The notes under the pieces: generated by a model
The model's database searches: none
What the model was told of the DNA's origin: nothing
What the model saw: the letters and a program-made list of their open reading frames with translations, nothing else
Shown here: positions 21,313-31,993 of the stretch, one piece after another
How the letters are laid out: the number at the start of each line of letters is the position of its first letter
Numbering within the stretch: the stretch's first letter is position 1
Program-made: the position numbers and the translations under genes
From: Cryphonectria parasitica EP155
Lineage: Eukaryota > Ascomycota > Sordariomycetes > Diaporthales > Cryphonectriaceae
DNA length: 64,000 bases
Assembly: GCF_011745365.1 (NCBI RefSeq)
Contig: NW_024468914.1
Span: forward strand, 2,192,001 to 2,256,000
Reading direction: 5' to 3'

Positions 21313-22374
21313 CGTGAAAAGTTGCGTGAGAGGTAGAAATTTGAGTGACGATGTTGAAGGAGATGTTGAGGCGGACGATGACTTGAGCTGGAGATGAGAA
21401 GTAAGCACGGACAAGTCGTGACTGCTGTGACTACAGTGGACCGCTGATAAGGTGTCACGCGAGCCCCTGGTCTGCTGCATGCCAGGGTGTACCCTAGCTT
21501 ACAGGGGGGGCCTGGCAGCATGACCTGGCAGTGTTTCTCAAGGTCCTGATCGTCTGTACCGCATGGCACTGTATTCTGTTTTTCATAGTTTCGATTAATA
21601 TTGGTTTCTGCTTTACCCCGAGTGACACCATCCGCTTACTGTAACGACATAGTAGACAAACCCAATCACTCTGAACGACATTAGAGATCAGTGAACATTG
21701 AGCTTCTTCTCGGTGAAAGGAGCAAAAAGATCAGGGCAATGTAGTGGCAGACCACGTGGCAAAGAGGAACCTCAGTGTACTATCGCATATTTTTGGTTAA
21801 ATTTCTTTTGTCAGTGATATAGTCTCTCTTTTATTTTCTTCCCTTTTCTTTTCTCTCTCGGGAGTTCGAAAAAATCGGGAGATTAAAGTTTAGCGTATAC
21901 GCAAGTCATCTCTTGTGGCAGCCAACTTTTATTGCTGGAGAGCGATCCCGTTCACTTTCGGAATATTTCCTTCAGGTGGTAGCGATGTGCTGACAGCTTA
22001 CAGGAAAACCAAGATTCTGGGGTCGTTGTGCTTGCCAAGGGTCAGCATGGCATTTCGTCCAATACGGATCGCTCTCTGATGGCTCCAAGTCGTCGATCGC
22101 GGTCCAGCCTCGCAGGAACAAAACGCCATCTACGTCATGACGTGACATTACGCTGCCACCTTGCAGAGAGCAATGCGCCTCTGAGATGCATTACAGATGA
22201 GCTCTCATAAAGACCCAGGGATGGAACGGTAACAGAGAAACATTGGTCCTGCATAAGTCCTGGAACATTGTGTTTCGAGAATATTGTGTCAGATACGTGC
22301 TCATCGGCAACTGCGAGACCAGGACATCTCACAACCTGTCTCACGAAGGCGGCCCACACTTCCAAACCCTCATC
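21313..22374. other. Divergent intergenic region, no gene seen
   Basis: About 1.06 kb between the aminopeptidase (minus) and the Cys-rich surface protein (plus). It includes a T/C-rich stretch near 21820-21860. No gene or clear element is supported. Confidence 0.5.
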
Positions 22375-23069
22375 ATGAAGCTCCTCTCCGTCTCAACGAT
22401 GGTATCGGCGTAAGTCCTTGCATATAGTTTCCTAGTCCTATTGTTTCACGAAAAAAAGAAGCTCACAACGCAAAACTCTCCTCCAGGGCCACTCTGACCG
22501 CCGCGGAGGCTGTCCTGACCACGTCCGTTCCAGTCTCCACGATATCAAGCACCATATACTCCGAGATCACCTCCGCCACCGCCACGACCTCCGCCACCGG
22601 CGCCCAGCAGGCCGGTTGTCCCACCGTAACCCTGACCAGTAGCATCTGCAGCACCTGCGCGCAGCCCGCCTGCGTCGAAGTCGAAGCCCTAACCCAGTCC
22701 TGCGGCTGCCCCGACGCCATCCCGACCGTCTTTGTTGACTTCTCGTGCGACTCTGCCTGTGCCGGTCTCGGGTGCCGCGCCGACTACGTCTTCTTCACCG
22801 AGAACTGTACTGCGCCTACAGCGACCGCCGGCGCATCATCATCCAGCTCGAACTCTTCTGCTTCGGCGTCAGGCTCCAACTCGACTTTGTCATCGACGGG
22901 GACGGGAGCTGCGGGGTCGAACGGCACCGCGACGGGGCTGGGTGTTACTGCAACTTCTACCAGCACGCAGACAACAGCAACAGGCTCCGGGTCATCAGCT
23001 GCAGCCAGTACGACCAGCGTCGCGGCTGCGGCAGGAAGATTAAGACCGTTCTGGGCTTGCTGGCTGTAG
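22375..23069 (+). CDS. Cys-rich, Ser/Thr-tailed surface protein, possibly GPI-anchored
   Basis: Two exons, 22375-22409 and 22487-23069 (intron GTAAGT...CCAG inside the signal peptide region); 205 aa. The N-terminus MKLLSVSTMVSAATLTAAEA looks like a signal peptide. Residues about 50-120 hold about ten cysteines in short-spaced groups (GCPTVTLTSSICSTCAQPAC, SCGCPDA, FSCDSACAGLGC, ENC). The rest is a Ser/Thr/Ala/Gly-rich stalk of about 70 residues. The last residues (VAAAAGRLRPFWACWL) form a short polar-then-hydrophobic end that could be a weak GPI-attachment signal, though it is less hydrophobic than usual. Such proteins are common on fungal walls. No enzyme domain is seen. The model depends on a first exon of only 35 nt. 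Confidence 0.7.
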
Positions 23070-24013
23070 GGACCAGTCTGTGTCCCTGCCTGCTTGCTGC
23101 TGGTCTATGTCGCATACTGTAGTATACAATATGGGTACAGGGGCACCGAGGTTTGTGTGACCGCTGTCATAATCATTACCATCATCAGTCTATAATATCT
23201 TCCTTTCAAAGCATACAAAGGTCATCAGGATCTTAGCACACATATTTCAGACTAATACAATAAATACCATGTTTTTGAGGGCCATGGCTTGTCTTAGTTC
23301 TACAACTTACTTGAGCGCCTACTAGTCTGGAAACATTTGTTGGGAAGCTGTTCTAAGCTGCTGAATCAGAATGCGAAAGAACTGTTACGTCATCTCAATT
23401 GTTACAACGGTAGTTCCAATTCGGACTAGCTGGTATCCACTCCACCAAAATTCTCAACTGCGGACTCCACTCGCAGTCAACATACTTAGACTTGAATTTT
23501 TTCAGGTTCTACATCAATCAAATTGGTCTGCTGGCCCAATGGCAAGGCGTCTGACTACGAATCAGGAGATTACAGGTTCGATCCCTGTGTAGATCATATC
23601 TTTTGCTCTTTTGGCCAAAGTGCATTCAATGACTGAGATGAACATCTTGGGCATGCCCAACAAACAGCCTCTTCATCGCCTGTACATCACCAAAAATTCG
23701 TCAAATCTTTTTCCCCCCAATCTCATGCATGTTGTTACTCATCAGGTGTCCAGCCTTCTCAGTCTTTCTTGTTCAGTGCTGACCACGGCAATAATCATTA
23801 AACATGTAATCAAAACTAGGCTCCTTGACATTGCTTGAGCTGATGTGGTGTTTTGTTCAAGAGGCATGGCATTTCTCATCTATTCAACTTCATGTTCCCC
23901 TGCTGGCTGAAAAATAGCAATGTAATGTTACCCAGCAGCTCGCCATTCCTCTTCATCCTCGCTCCCTGACTCCCCCCCCCCCCCCTGCCCGCCATCATAG
24001 ACTACAAACGCCA
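23070..24013. other. Intergenic region holding a tRNA gene
   Basis: Apart from the tRNA-Arg gene at 23525-23596 nothing is recognised. A C-run lies near 23974-23985 just downstream (3') of the ceramidase gene. Confidence 0.6.
23525..23596 (+). tRNA. tRNA-Arg (anticodon ACG)
   Basis: A complete cloverleaf can be drawn. The acceptor stem GGTCTGC pairs with GTAGATC (two G-U pairs). The anticodon arm is TCTGA-CTACGAA-TCAGG with ACG at 34-36. The T arm is ACAGG-TTCGATC-CCTGT, and the discriminator is A. There is no intron. A TTTT run just downstream (about 23600) can end RNA polymerase III transcription. ACG is read as ICG after deamination and decodes CGU, CGC and CGA. Confidence 0.93.
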
Positions 24014-25024
24014 TCATTGACAAATTTCCCTAATAAGCTTAATGTATCCCGCAGCGGCCACAGCAGTAAGGATGTGCCACCACCCATGAAGCTCCAAAAG
24101 ATATGCCCACGGAAGCCCAACAGCCTCCCGCAGCGCCCGCAGCGGAGGGCAGAACTCCAGGTCGATCAGCCACAGCGTGATTGCCACAACCATGGTCCCC
24201 GTCGAAGACCAAAACTGCCTCGAGACCTTGGACGTCCCCGGTGGCGCACCTTCGGGCCGCGGGCGGTTATAGGACAGGTACAGCGCGCGCGTCCACAGCA
24301 TGTTCTCCATGATGAAGAACGAGCCCCAGTGGAGCTCGACGATCCTGGTCTGGTGATACACGGCGGAGATGAGGACGACCACGGAGAGCAGGACGATGGT
24401 GATGGTCCTCTGCGTCCTCGGGGCGTATCCCTTGGTGTAGAGCGGCTGTAGTAGAGCGGAGCCGAGGAAGAACATGGACATCTCGTCGAGGAACTGGGTC
24501 TCACGATGGAGCGTTGCATGAAAAAGGAAGGAGAAGATGCCGATGAATAGGAGTGAGAGGGCCATTGTGTCCATGCCGCCGAGGATGCCTTTTCGTGCAT
24601 CCCGATGTGAGATCTTGAAGGCGTAGTATACTATGATGTCGATTGCGCGTTAAAAATGCTGGAATCATTGTGACCTACTTCGCCTCCTTGAGGGGGGAGT
24701 CAAGAGGCTGGTTGGTGCACGGCGCATGGCTTACCGTAAGCGAGGTTCGTAAAGGTATTGAAGAACTCGGCTATGTACTTGGTGATGGCGTAGTCCTCCT
24801 CGCAAAAGCTGTGGAGTGAAACATCAGTCGTCAGAGTTAAGCCGAGGGCGTTCGCTGCTGGCCCTTACGGGGGGCGGAGGCAGACATGTCGACGCACAGG
24901 CGTAACGCGATGCCTTCGTTTCCTATAGGATGCATACTGACTTTGCTGTGCTGGACGGAGGGCCCCAGTATCCCATGCTGGAGAAGGGATCTTGGCCAGG
25001 GTCATGGCGACTTCGATGAGCCAT
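24014..25024 (-). CDS. Alkaline ceramidase (ACER/YPC1 family)
   Basis: Three exons: 25024-24942, 24808-24735, 24630-24014; introns 24941-24809 and 24734-24631; 257 aa. The N-terminal region reads FSSMGYWGPPSSTAN|FCEEDYAITKYIAEFFNTFTNLAY|VYYAF across the two introns (split here for reading), a diagnostic start for alkaline ceramidases. Later motifs include FSFLFHATL and the C-terminal LELHGWWHILTA, which carry the Zn-binding His residues, plus QFLDEMSMFF with the conserved Asp/Glu. About seven hydrophobic segments are predicted. The family cleaves (phyto)ceramide in the ER/Golgi to a sphingoid base and a fatty acid. The predicted C-terminus at REICQ is short, and the loop after TM5 is Pro/Arg-rich. 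It is divergent from the PPxY membrane protein gene at 26180. Confidence 0.85.
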
Positions 25025-26179
25025 GATTCTTGAAATCTTTAGGTTGAAAACCAGACGCAAAAGCCAATAATCAACTGACTGCTGAATTGACTCAGGATTG
25101 TCGTCTTGGCTGCTGATGGTGATGAGGCGGGCTGCTGATTGCTACACATATAAGTGGCACGCAATTTTGGTCTGAGCGAGAAGAGGTTGAGGTTCTGCGC
25201 ATGGAGGATTGCTTAGTGAGAACACCGCGCCACGTTGGACAGCTCAAAAAACGAATCGATGCCACACCCGAAGTTGAACCGTGCAAGGCCTGTCACACGC
25301 TAACAAGCCAAGCAGGGAACTCCACTCTATTGAATTCATTCTATAGACCTGACACTTCAGTACTTCAGTAGCATAGATATTTGGCTAAATATAGGAATGC
25401 AATTCGTCTGAAAGCATCATAGCGCTGGTGGAACAGTATGAAAATCTAGACATTCTCCCTTGTGTCTGCTAAATAAGGTCAGCCCTATCAACGGCCAATG
25501 GCGTTCAACTTAGATAATTGAGTTTGAGGAATAAATAAGAGAAAAAGAGAAAAAAGGACGGAACAGCATTCAAAACTGTCGCACTGTCACTCCTGTGGGC
25601 ATTGGGTATCGGGTTTATCAGAGCCTGCGTAGGTGCAGCACATCACTCTCAACACTCACATCAGTAGAGAAGTGGACTGAGCAACTCGGTCACCGGGACA
25701 ATTCTGCTCTTGGTGTGATTGTATATGGGTTTGATTAGGTTGCACAAGAGTAGTAACCTCAAGCTTGAATCTTTGCTCCTGTTGGTTCTTTCTGGCCAGA
25801 TTGCACACATCCTGGAATGTAACATTTGTTTTCCAAGATGAAAAATATGCTTCAATCACTGGAGGTCGAATGATCAAACTACTGAGTGATTTAATGAAAT
25901 GCTCCGCACTTCTGAAACTCGATATACTGTGACTGAGGAGAAGCGTATCACATACACAGGCGTTCTGAATCACAGCCAGAAAAGCACTTGTCCGTTTACT
26001 CCGACCGACTATAAATACAACATTCCATCTGCAAACATACTCCCAAGGCTTCCCTCCAATACATTATCAACTTGACCAATTCCCTCCCATCAAATAAGCT
26101 TCCCGCCATACTAACGAACTGGAGACCTCACAAGTAGTCGCATCAGCCCTGAAAACCTAAAAGGACAAACCTTAGCATC
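25025..26179. other. Divergent intergenic region, no gene seen
   Basis: About 1.15 kb between the ceramidase and the PPxY membrane protein gene. The minus-strand frame 25656-25973 has no recognisable features. The 3' part is the promoter of the next gene. Confidence 0.5.
26010..26016 (+). promoter_or_regulatory. Probable TATA box
   Basis: TATAAAT lies 170 bp upstream of the ATG at 26180 and is followed by a C/T/A-rich leader. Assigned by sequence and position only. Confidence 0.4.
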
Positions 26180-27293
26180 ATGGGCCATTACTACTTCTCT
26201 ATGATGTTGCTACGATTTACTTTGGGCACCAATTTCTTCGCAGTGACCTCTACATCCCTCCTTTGCAATGACGAAAACTGTGTGGAATGGTCGGTGGCTG
26301 TCCCGGATGCACTCAATTACACCACCATGAAGCCACCTCACCTCACCGTAGAAGCCGTAGCCAATGTCACTTGCGATTCTCCCGAAAACGCAGACTATGC
26401 GTTTGCAATCTTCTTGACAGGTAGTGATAGCACCACCCATCTAACAGACTCTCAGATGTCCCAGACCTTTCTTATTAGCAACGGTATGAGGTTACCTCTT
26501 ATTTTTTTTCTTTGTTCTCTCTTTTTCAATATCGTCCATACTGAAGGTGAGCTTGAAGAGAGATTTAATGAGGTACTAACAGGGTAATTTGTTTACTTTA
26601 GATACCGCTGACCTCTCCAGAAAAGCAATTACGGAGTGGTTGTATCCCTTCCCGGGCGCTCATCAGCTTCCCGCCAACAACACCACTCTCAACCCTAGCT
26701 ACGCATACCAGGTATTTATGAAGAATGCATCTGATTCCCTCCTTGCCAACTCACCAGTATTCAACCTAAAGCCGCACAAGAAAGGTTCTAGGGGCATGAT
26801 CATTGCTGAGATCACTATGCTAGCTATATTCTTCTGTGGGCTCGTACTGCTACTAGCAGTGTGCGGGCAAAAGTTCATTGACCGACGCTGGAGACACAGT
26901 CGGGACAGAACAACAAACAGGGCGACGATCATCCATGATATCCATGATAGACTTCCGGCATTCCGGCTGGACCGCGGCCGTTCCGAGGCGAGGACGCGCG
27001 GACTGCGAGGCCTGTGGCCACGCTCCGGGAGTGCGTCGCGGCGGGAGAGGTTGAGAACGAACATTGTGCATCTAGGGCCCCAAGCTGATGAGGGCATAGA
27101 ACTGCAGACTTTGACCGCTGTGGTGACGAGGACGCCTCCACCACAATATGAAGATATGGGACCGCCGCCGAGTTACGAGAGTATCATTGAGCCGCCGCCA
27201 AGGTATGAGAATCCTCGCTTTGGCGCCTCGGCCGTTTATTCACCGTGGCCGCGGCCTCTGAGGCCTCGTAGATCAGGGGATTTATCTCGATGA
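26180..27293 (+). CDS. Single-pass membrane protein with three cytosolic PPxY motifs
   Basis: Two exons, 26180-26483 and 26602-27293 (GTATGA...TTTAG); 331 aa. The N-terminus is a signal peptide (FSMMLLRFTLGTNFFAVTST). An ectodomain of about 150 residues follows, with three or so cysteines (LLCNDENC, VTCDSPENA) and several N-glycosylation sequons. The transmembrane helix is MIIAEITMLAIFFCGLVLLL, followed by an Arg-rich cytosolic tail. Near the end the tail has three evenly spaced PPxY motifs: PPPQYED, PPPSYES and PPPRYEN. In yeast, PPxY proteins with one TM helix (Bsd2, Ssh4, Ear1, Tre1) recruit the HECT ubiquitin ligase Rsp5 to cargo membranes. This suggests a similar adaptor or a target of the ligase (inference). 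I do not recognise the ectodomain. The topology is type I, extracellular or lumenal N-terminus. Confidence 0.75.
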
Positions 27294-28794
27294 TATCTTC
27301 CCTGCTCATTGCGTCTGACGCAAAGGGAATTGTAGACAGAATGTGTCGTTCACAGTAGTCACTTAATCATTAGTAAGAGAAGACCATTTTGTCGATTGTG
27401 TAGTACAACAGCGTTTATAGATAGTTCAACATGAATCTTTTCCCCCTGCAATTCAATGGTTTTGATTCGGTATCGTGCGTAAATGACGACGAGGTGCTAT
27501 TCGCTTGCGATGATGATCAAAAAATTATCATTATATTTCTCACCAGTAGAACGAGCCGGTACAGTTTGCAGTGATAGACCAGGTAATTGATTGACGATCA
27601 TGCGTAAGTTGTGGAGAGCTGAGTCTTTGTAGAGCTGTTTAAATCCGCACCCAAAACTCTTGGGATGAATTTTCATAATTCGCCATCGAAGCTGAATTAT
27701 ATTTATTCATTCGATGAAAGTGCTTCCACGCAATAATACTGTAATAGTTAAATCTTGCTTGATGACAGTATTTGTTCGCTGAAGTGAGTCTAATATTAGT
27801 TCAGGAATTTTGTATGGGAATGTATAATGCCCGCGCTGCGCGTCGCTGGGCATTTGCTAGTTATTGCACAGCCTCTAATAATTGGAGACTTGAGACAAAA
27901 TATATGCCGAGGCACACCTCAACATTTTTCTATGCAGTGAGAAGCTTATTAATTACTACGGGCCGCAGCTCTCACAAACTCTATACAAGTGGTACCTGCA
28001 TCCTGGAGGAGAAGAAGAAAAAAGAAAAATCTTCCATGTTGAGAATCCATACGATCGTCCTCATCGACGATCAATCTGTACTGACAGTAATGAATCTAAG
28101 CATGCTGCGTCCAGTACTGCCTTAGCAGTGCAGCTTTTAGCTGACGGGATCTGCAAAATCGAACGCCGAAATCCGTTTGCAGGGTACGTTGATGTTCAAA
28201 GCCAAAGCCACCCAAGTCAGTGCCACCACCAGGTCCACCAGACAAGACGGACCCCCGTTGCCACAGCAGGTTTTGGGCCTCGGCACAACTGTATCTGTAT
28301 TACCAAGCTTTCCCACTATCGACAGCCTCGGGCCAGGAGGGAAGAAAGAAAACGGTCAAGACCGCAACCGCTCTGTCACGAAAACATCCTAGACCTTTTT
28401 CAGACTCGCACACGGAAGAGACCGATGGATAGAAGCACCCCTAGAAACTTTTCCCATCGGAGGAGGGGTTTTCATAGTGGGGCCAGGAAGAAGCTGCTTG
28501 TATTATTCATCCATCACGTCACATTCGCGGAGCCTCCGTCACAATGCTGTCTTCAGAATGTTCCATATTCGACGATGAGAAGCCCCGCACCTGCGTGCTT
28601 AACTATGGATAGATTGCCATGCTGCGTTTTATCTGTCGATTCCATGACTCGTGAGGATATGCCTATATACTCTTAAAAAGCTCACGACCCTACCGTGTTA
28701 CGTCTGTGTGCTTGTGCCTGAGCTCATCATCCTCTCAACCACCAAATACTTCAATACGCACCTCTCACGTCTATTACCCCTCCCTATTCCTCCC

Positions 28795-28846
<52 letters not shown>

Positions 28847-28871
28847 GCTTTTAGTCACAAAAGCAAACACA
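27294..28871. other. Intergenic, no gene supported
   Basis: About 1.6 kb. The first 700 bp are AT-rich. Plus-strand frames at 27772-28125 and 28128-28676 have chance-like composition. The last 80 bp form the leader of the oxidoreductase gene and hold the AC repeat. Confidence 0.5.
28796..28844 (+). repeat. (AC)24 microsatellite in a 5' leader
   Basis: An uninterrupted AC dinucleotide tract of 49 bp ends 27 bp before the ATG at 28872, so it is probably transcribed as part of the 5' untranslated region. Confidence 0.95.
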
Positions 28872-30041
28872 ATGTCGACCCCAAACAAGACTTTCGTTTT
28901 CCAGAAGGTCCCCCAGGGCCTCCCAGTCCCGGGTCAGGACATCACAGTTGAAGACCGCCCTATCGACCTCAACGCCGTCCCCGAGGGTGGCCTGGTCGTC
29001 AAGAACCTCGTGGCCTCCTTCGACCCTTATATGCGCGGCCGCATGCGCGACGCCAGCATCAAGTCCTACTCACCCGCCTTCGAGCTGGGCAGCCCCGTGG
29101 TCAGCAGCTGCGTCGCCAAGGTCGTCAAGTCCGACATCCCAGACATCAAGGAGGGCGACCTGGTGGTGGCCTTTGCGCCCATCGCCGAGTACGCCGCGCT
29201 GTCCAAGGGGCTCATCGCCGCCACCAACACCCGCAAGCTGCAGAACCCCTACGGCCTCGAGCCCAGCCTGTTCGTCGGCGCCCTGGGCATGCCGGGCCTG
29301 ACGGCCTGGTCCTCGCTGTATAAGATTGGCCAGCCCAAGAAGGGCGAGACCATCTTTGTCAGCAGCGCCGCGGGTGCTGTCGGCTCCATTGTCGGCCAGA
29401 TCGCCAAGCACGAGGGCCTGCGGGTCATTGGCAGCGTCGGGTCGGACGAGAAGGCCGAGTTCGTGCTCAAGGAGCTCGGCTTCGATGCCGTCACCAACTA
29501 CAAGAAGGAGTCGACTGCTGATGCGCTCAAGAGGCTCGCTCCCGAGGGTATTGATATCTACTACGAGAATGTCGGCGGCGAGATCCTGGAGGCTGCTCTG
29601 GATGCTCTGAAGACCAACGGGCGCGTCATCGCATGTGGAATGGTGAGTACTTATGTCAAATCCTCTTTTTCACATTTTTTCCCCCCGAAAGAATACAAAA
29701 ACTTTCCAGAACCGAAAAGAGGCTGAAGACTAATGCCTAATGAAACTCCACAGATCTCGCAATACAACATCAAGGATCGTTCCGAGAGCTACGGTGTCAA
29801 GAACCTTGCCAACATCGTCACCAAGCGGATCACCTTCCAGGGCTTCATTGTCGGTGACGAAGGGTTCGGCCCTGCCTATTACCAGGAGCACCAGACGAAG
29901 CTGCAGGGGTGGCTCCACGACGGTACCTTCAAGGCCAAGGTCCACTACACGGAGGGGATCGACAATGCCGCCGAGGGCTTCGTGGGCATGCTCCAGGGCA
30001 AGAACTTTGGCAAGGCTGTTTTGAAGATTGCGGATGCTTAG
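28872..30041 (+). CDS. MDR-family NADP-dependent oxidoreductase (2-alkenal/prostaglandin reductase type)
   Basis: Two exons, 28872-29642 and 29754-30041 (GTGAGT...ACAG); 352 aa, the usual size for the family. The N-terminal GroES-like domain contains FDPYMRGRMRD, a hallmark of the zinc-free leukotriene B4 dehydrogenase / 2-alkenal reductase / CurA branch. The nucleotide-binding domain has LGMPGLTAWSSLYKIG and the Rossmann loop VSSAAGAVGSIVGQIAK, then YYENVGGEILEAALD, GRVIACGMISQYN and a substrate-pocket YTEGIDNAAEGFVGML near the end. Catalytic zinc ligands of classical alcohol dehydrogenases are absent. The likely reaction is NADPH-dependent reduction of alpha,beta-unsaturated carbonyls, giving protection against reactive aldehydes. 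It is cytosolic. The strong C-ending codon bias in the first exon suggests high expression. Confidence 0.88.
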
Positions 30042-30707
30042 ATACCCTTTGTGACTTTGAAATCGAGGTAAATGGTAAATATCGGTTACGAAAATAAAAG
30101 ACAAAAAAGAAATAATTATACATTTCTCAAAAGACGCGGGTCTTTCTCATACGCCAGGTGAATTGTTATGGTCCCTTGAACCCATTCTGATAGATTATAA
30201 GATTCAGGACTTCACCAGTTTGTATGACCACAGTTCTCAGCAACTATTCCTGTTCTGTGCAGTTTGAATCGTGGCTGTTGGGACAAGGAAGACATTTAAA
30301 GGTCTTACGCTAGACATTTAAACGTCTTACGCCACTAAATCTTAGACCATTTCCCATTTCCTCTAATGCAAGAGAGTGGGACAAAGATAATGGATTTATC
30401 CCGCCCGCAGAATCACATTCCTACAGTACGTACTTTGATAAGCAACAAACTTCGCATGCGGCCACTCATCCTGACTGATGATTCACTTGCAATGGTGACT
30501 ACTTACTTGAGCTTTATGGTGAAGTTGGCAAGGATAGTATGCCAAGTGTTCCGGGTGCAAAGTCGTGCGGTGCGTAAAAATCGGGATTATTTACCTCAAA
30601 AAGGGGTACATATGCCTACATTCAGCTTTTGAATGTGCATGGCCTCTGCATAATGACATAATGAACCATTCTTTCCACCCAACACCATACCTTAAGGGGA
30701 TTATCCG
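30042..30707. other. Intergenic, no gene seen
   Basis: A spacer between the oxidoreductase and the hydrolase pseudogene. It includes two copies of a segment around GACATTTAAA(G/C)GTCTTACG (30289-30331). Confidence 0.5.
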
Positions 30708-31993
30708 TCACCTCTGAATCAGAGCTGACGTCCTCTCACAATCATGTCGCGCCTGGAACTGCTTCTCGATCCAGTCAGAGATGACCGCATTCAAGTACGT
30801 TGCCGCCCTGATCTGGCAGTGCGCTCCTGACGCGGACGCCTCGTCAAACAGGTACAGATGGTCCCTGTTCCTCAGGCCCTCCTTCACCTGCTCCGGCTGA
30901 CCTTTGAACAGTCGGCCTCGGCGTCGCCAATGAAGATGGGGCAGCGCACGCCGCCGATGACGCCCTCGAGGGTGAAGCTGGCGACGCGGTCGAAGAACTC
31001 AGATGCAGACTTCATGCAAAAGGACCAGAGAGTCTGGTCTAGGGACCACTGCATCGCGTTCGGGATGCGGCTGCTCGTGGCAATTTTGTTGAATGTGCCG
31101 TCGAACTCAGCACGATGCCCGGACCGGTAGAGCTCAACTGCCTCGAAAGGAGTGCGGGGGAGGTAGACGACGCCGAAGTTCCAGAGGCCATCGCAGGCGA
31201 CGATGGCGGCGAGGCGGCGAGGCGGTGTTCGAAGGCGGCGGCGCGCACACAAAGATAGCTGCCGAGTGACTCACCAAACAGGACGATCCTAGACAGGTCT
31301 ATACCCAGGGGGGTAGCGGTCTCGGGAGCTCAGTCAACCACCAGTGTCACGACACGCTCCCAGTTGTAGATAAAGCGAGACCTTGGCTACGCACGACACT
31401 GCACTAGCCAACGCCCTCATAGGTGATAATGTTAAAGCCACGCTCCAGGGCAGCGAAGCCGTTCCAGTGCAGTAGCTCTTCCTGGGCGCCGCCGAAGCCG
31501 TTGCCAAGAAGCAGGGTGCGTTTAGGACCCGAGCCGGCAGCGCTGAAGTAGATGATGGGGATCTCGGAGTCGCCCTGTGCGCTCTTCAGGGGCGTGCCGG
31601 GTGCCATTGCCCAACATGGCCTGGGCGCGGTCGAAGCAGGCCGTTTGCCGCTCCCAGAGGGCGTTGATGTGCGGATCCTCGGGTTTCCCATGCAGGTAGA
31701 AATCGGCGGAGCGGTCGTACGAGGCTGCAGCGAAGAGACGGTCCCTGATGCCGACACGCTGGGATTTGGTAAGCTTGGAGTCTGGGGTACTGCCGACCCG
31801 AGCCTCCACTTGGGCCTCGACGCGCTACGCAAGGGCGTAGAAAGCATCATGCCCAGCTCTCGAGGTCGCCGGCCGTGATGATCTGGGCCAACAGTGCCAA
31901 GTCCCTCACATCACTACCCCCATAACGGCCCGCAGAGAAGACCTGGAGGAAGTCGTAGTCAAAGCGCTCGTCCTGAGGAATTATGCCAGCCAT
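30708..31993 (-). pseudogene. Broken alpha/beta-hydrolase (Ayg1 / pseudooxynicotine-hydrolase-like)
   Basis: Reading from an ATG at 31993 down to a TGA at 30708, family-like segments lie in different frames. They are MAGIIPQDERFDYDFLQVF, then (shift near 31853) FYALA-stop-RVEAQVEARV through YDRSADFYLHG, then (shift near 31610) IYFSAAGSGPKRTLLLGNGF and ITYEGVG-stop. Next comes (shift near 31350) FIYNWERVV ... VVD-stop-APETATPLG with the nucleophile elbow LFGESLGS, then (shift near 31200) VACDGLWNFGVVYLPRTPF ... CPIFIGDAEAD, and (shift near 30905) FKGQPEQVKEGL ... FDEASASGAHCQ with the catalytic-type His. I count about five frameshifts and three in-frame stops. The stops fit C-to-T or G-to-A changes at CAG or TGG codons. 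Fungal homologues include polyketide-shortening hydrolases and DHPON-hydrolase-like enzymes. The family assignment rests on motif order only. Confidence 0.7.

Noticed and set aside
28128..28676. 182-aa plus frame upstream of the MDR oxidoreductase
   Set aside because: Biased, His/Arg-rich composition with two overlapping alternative frames and no motif; most likely chance.
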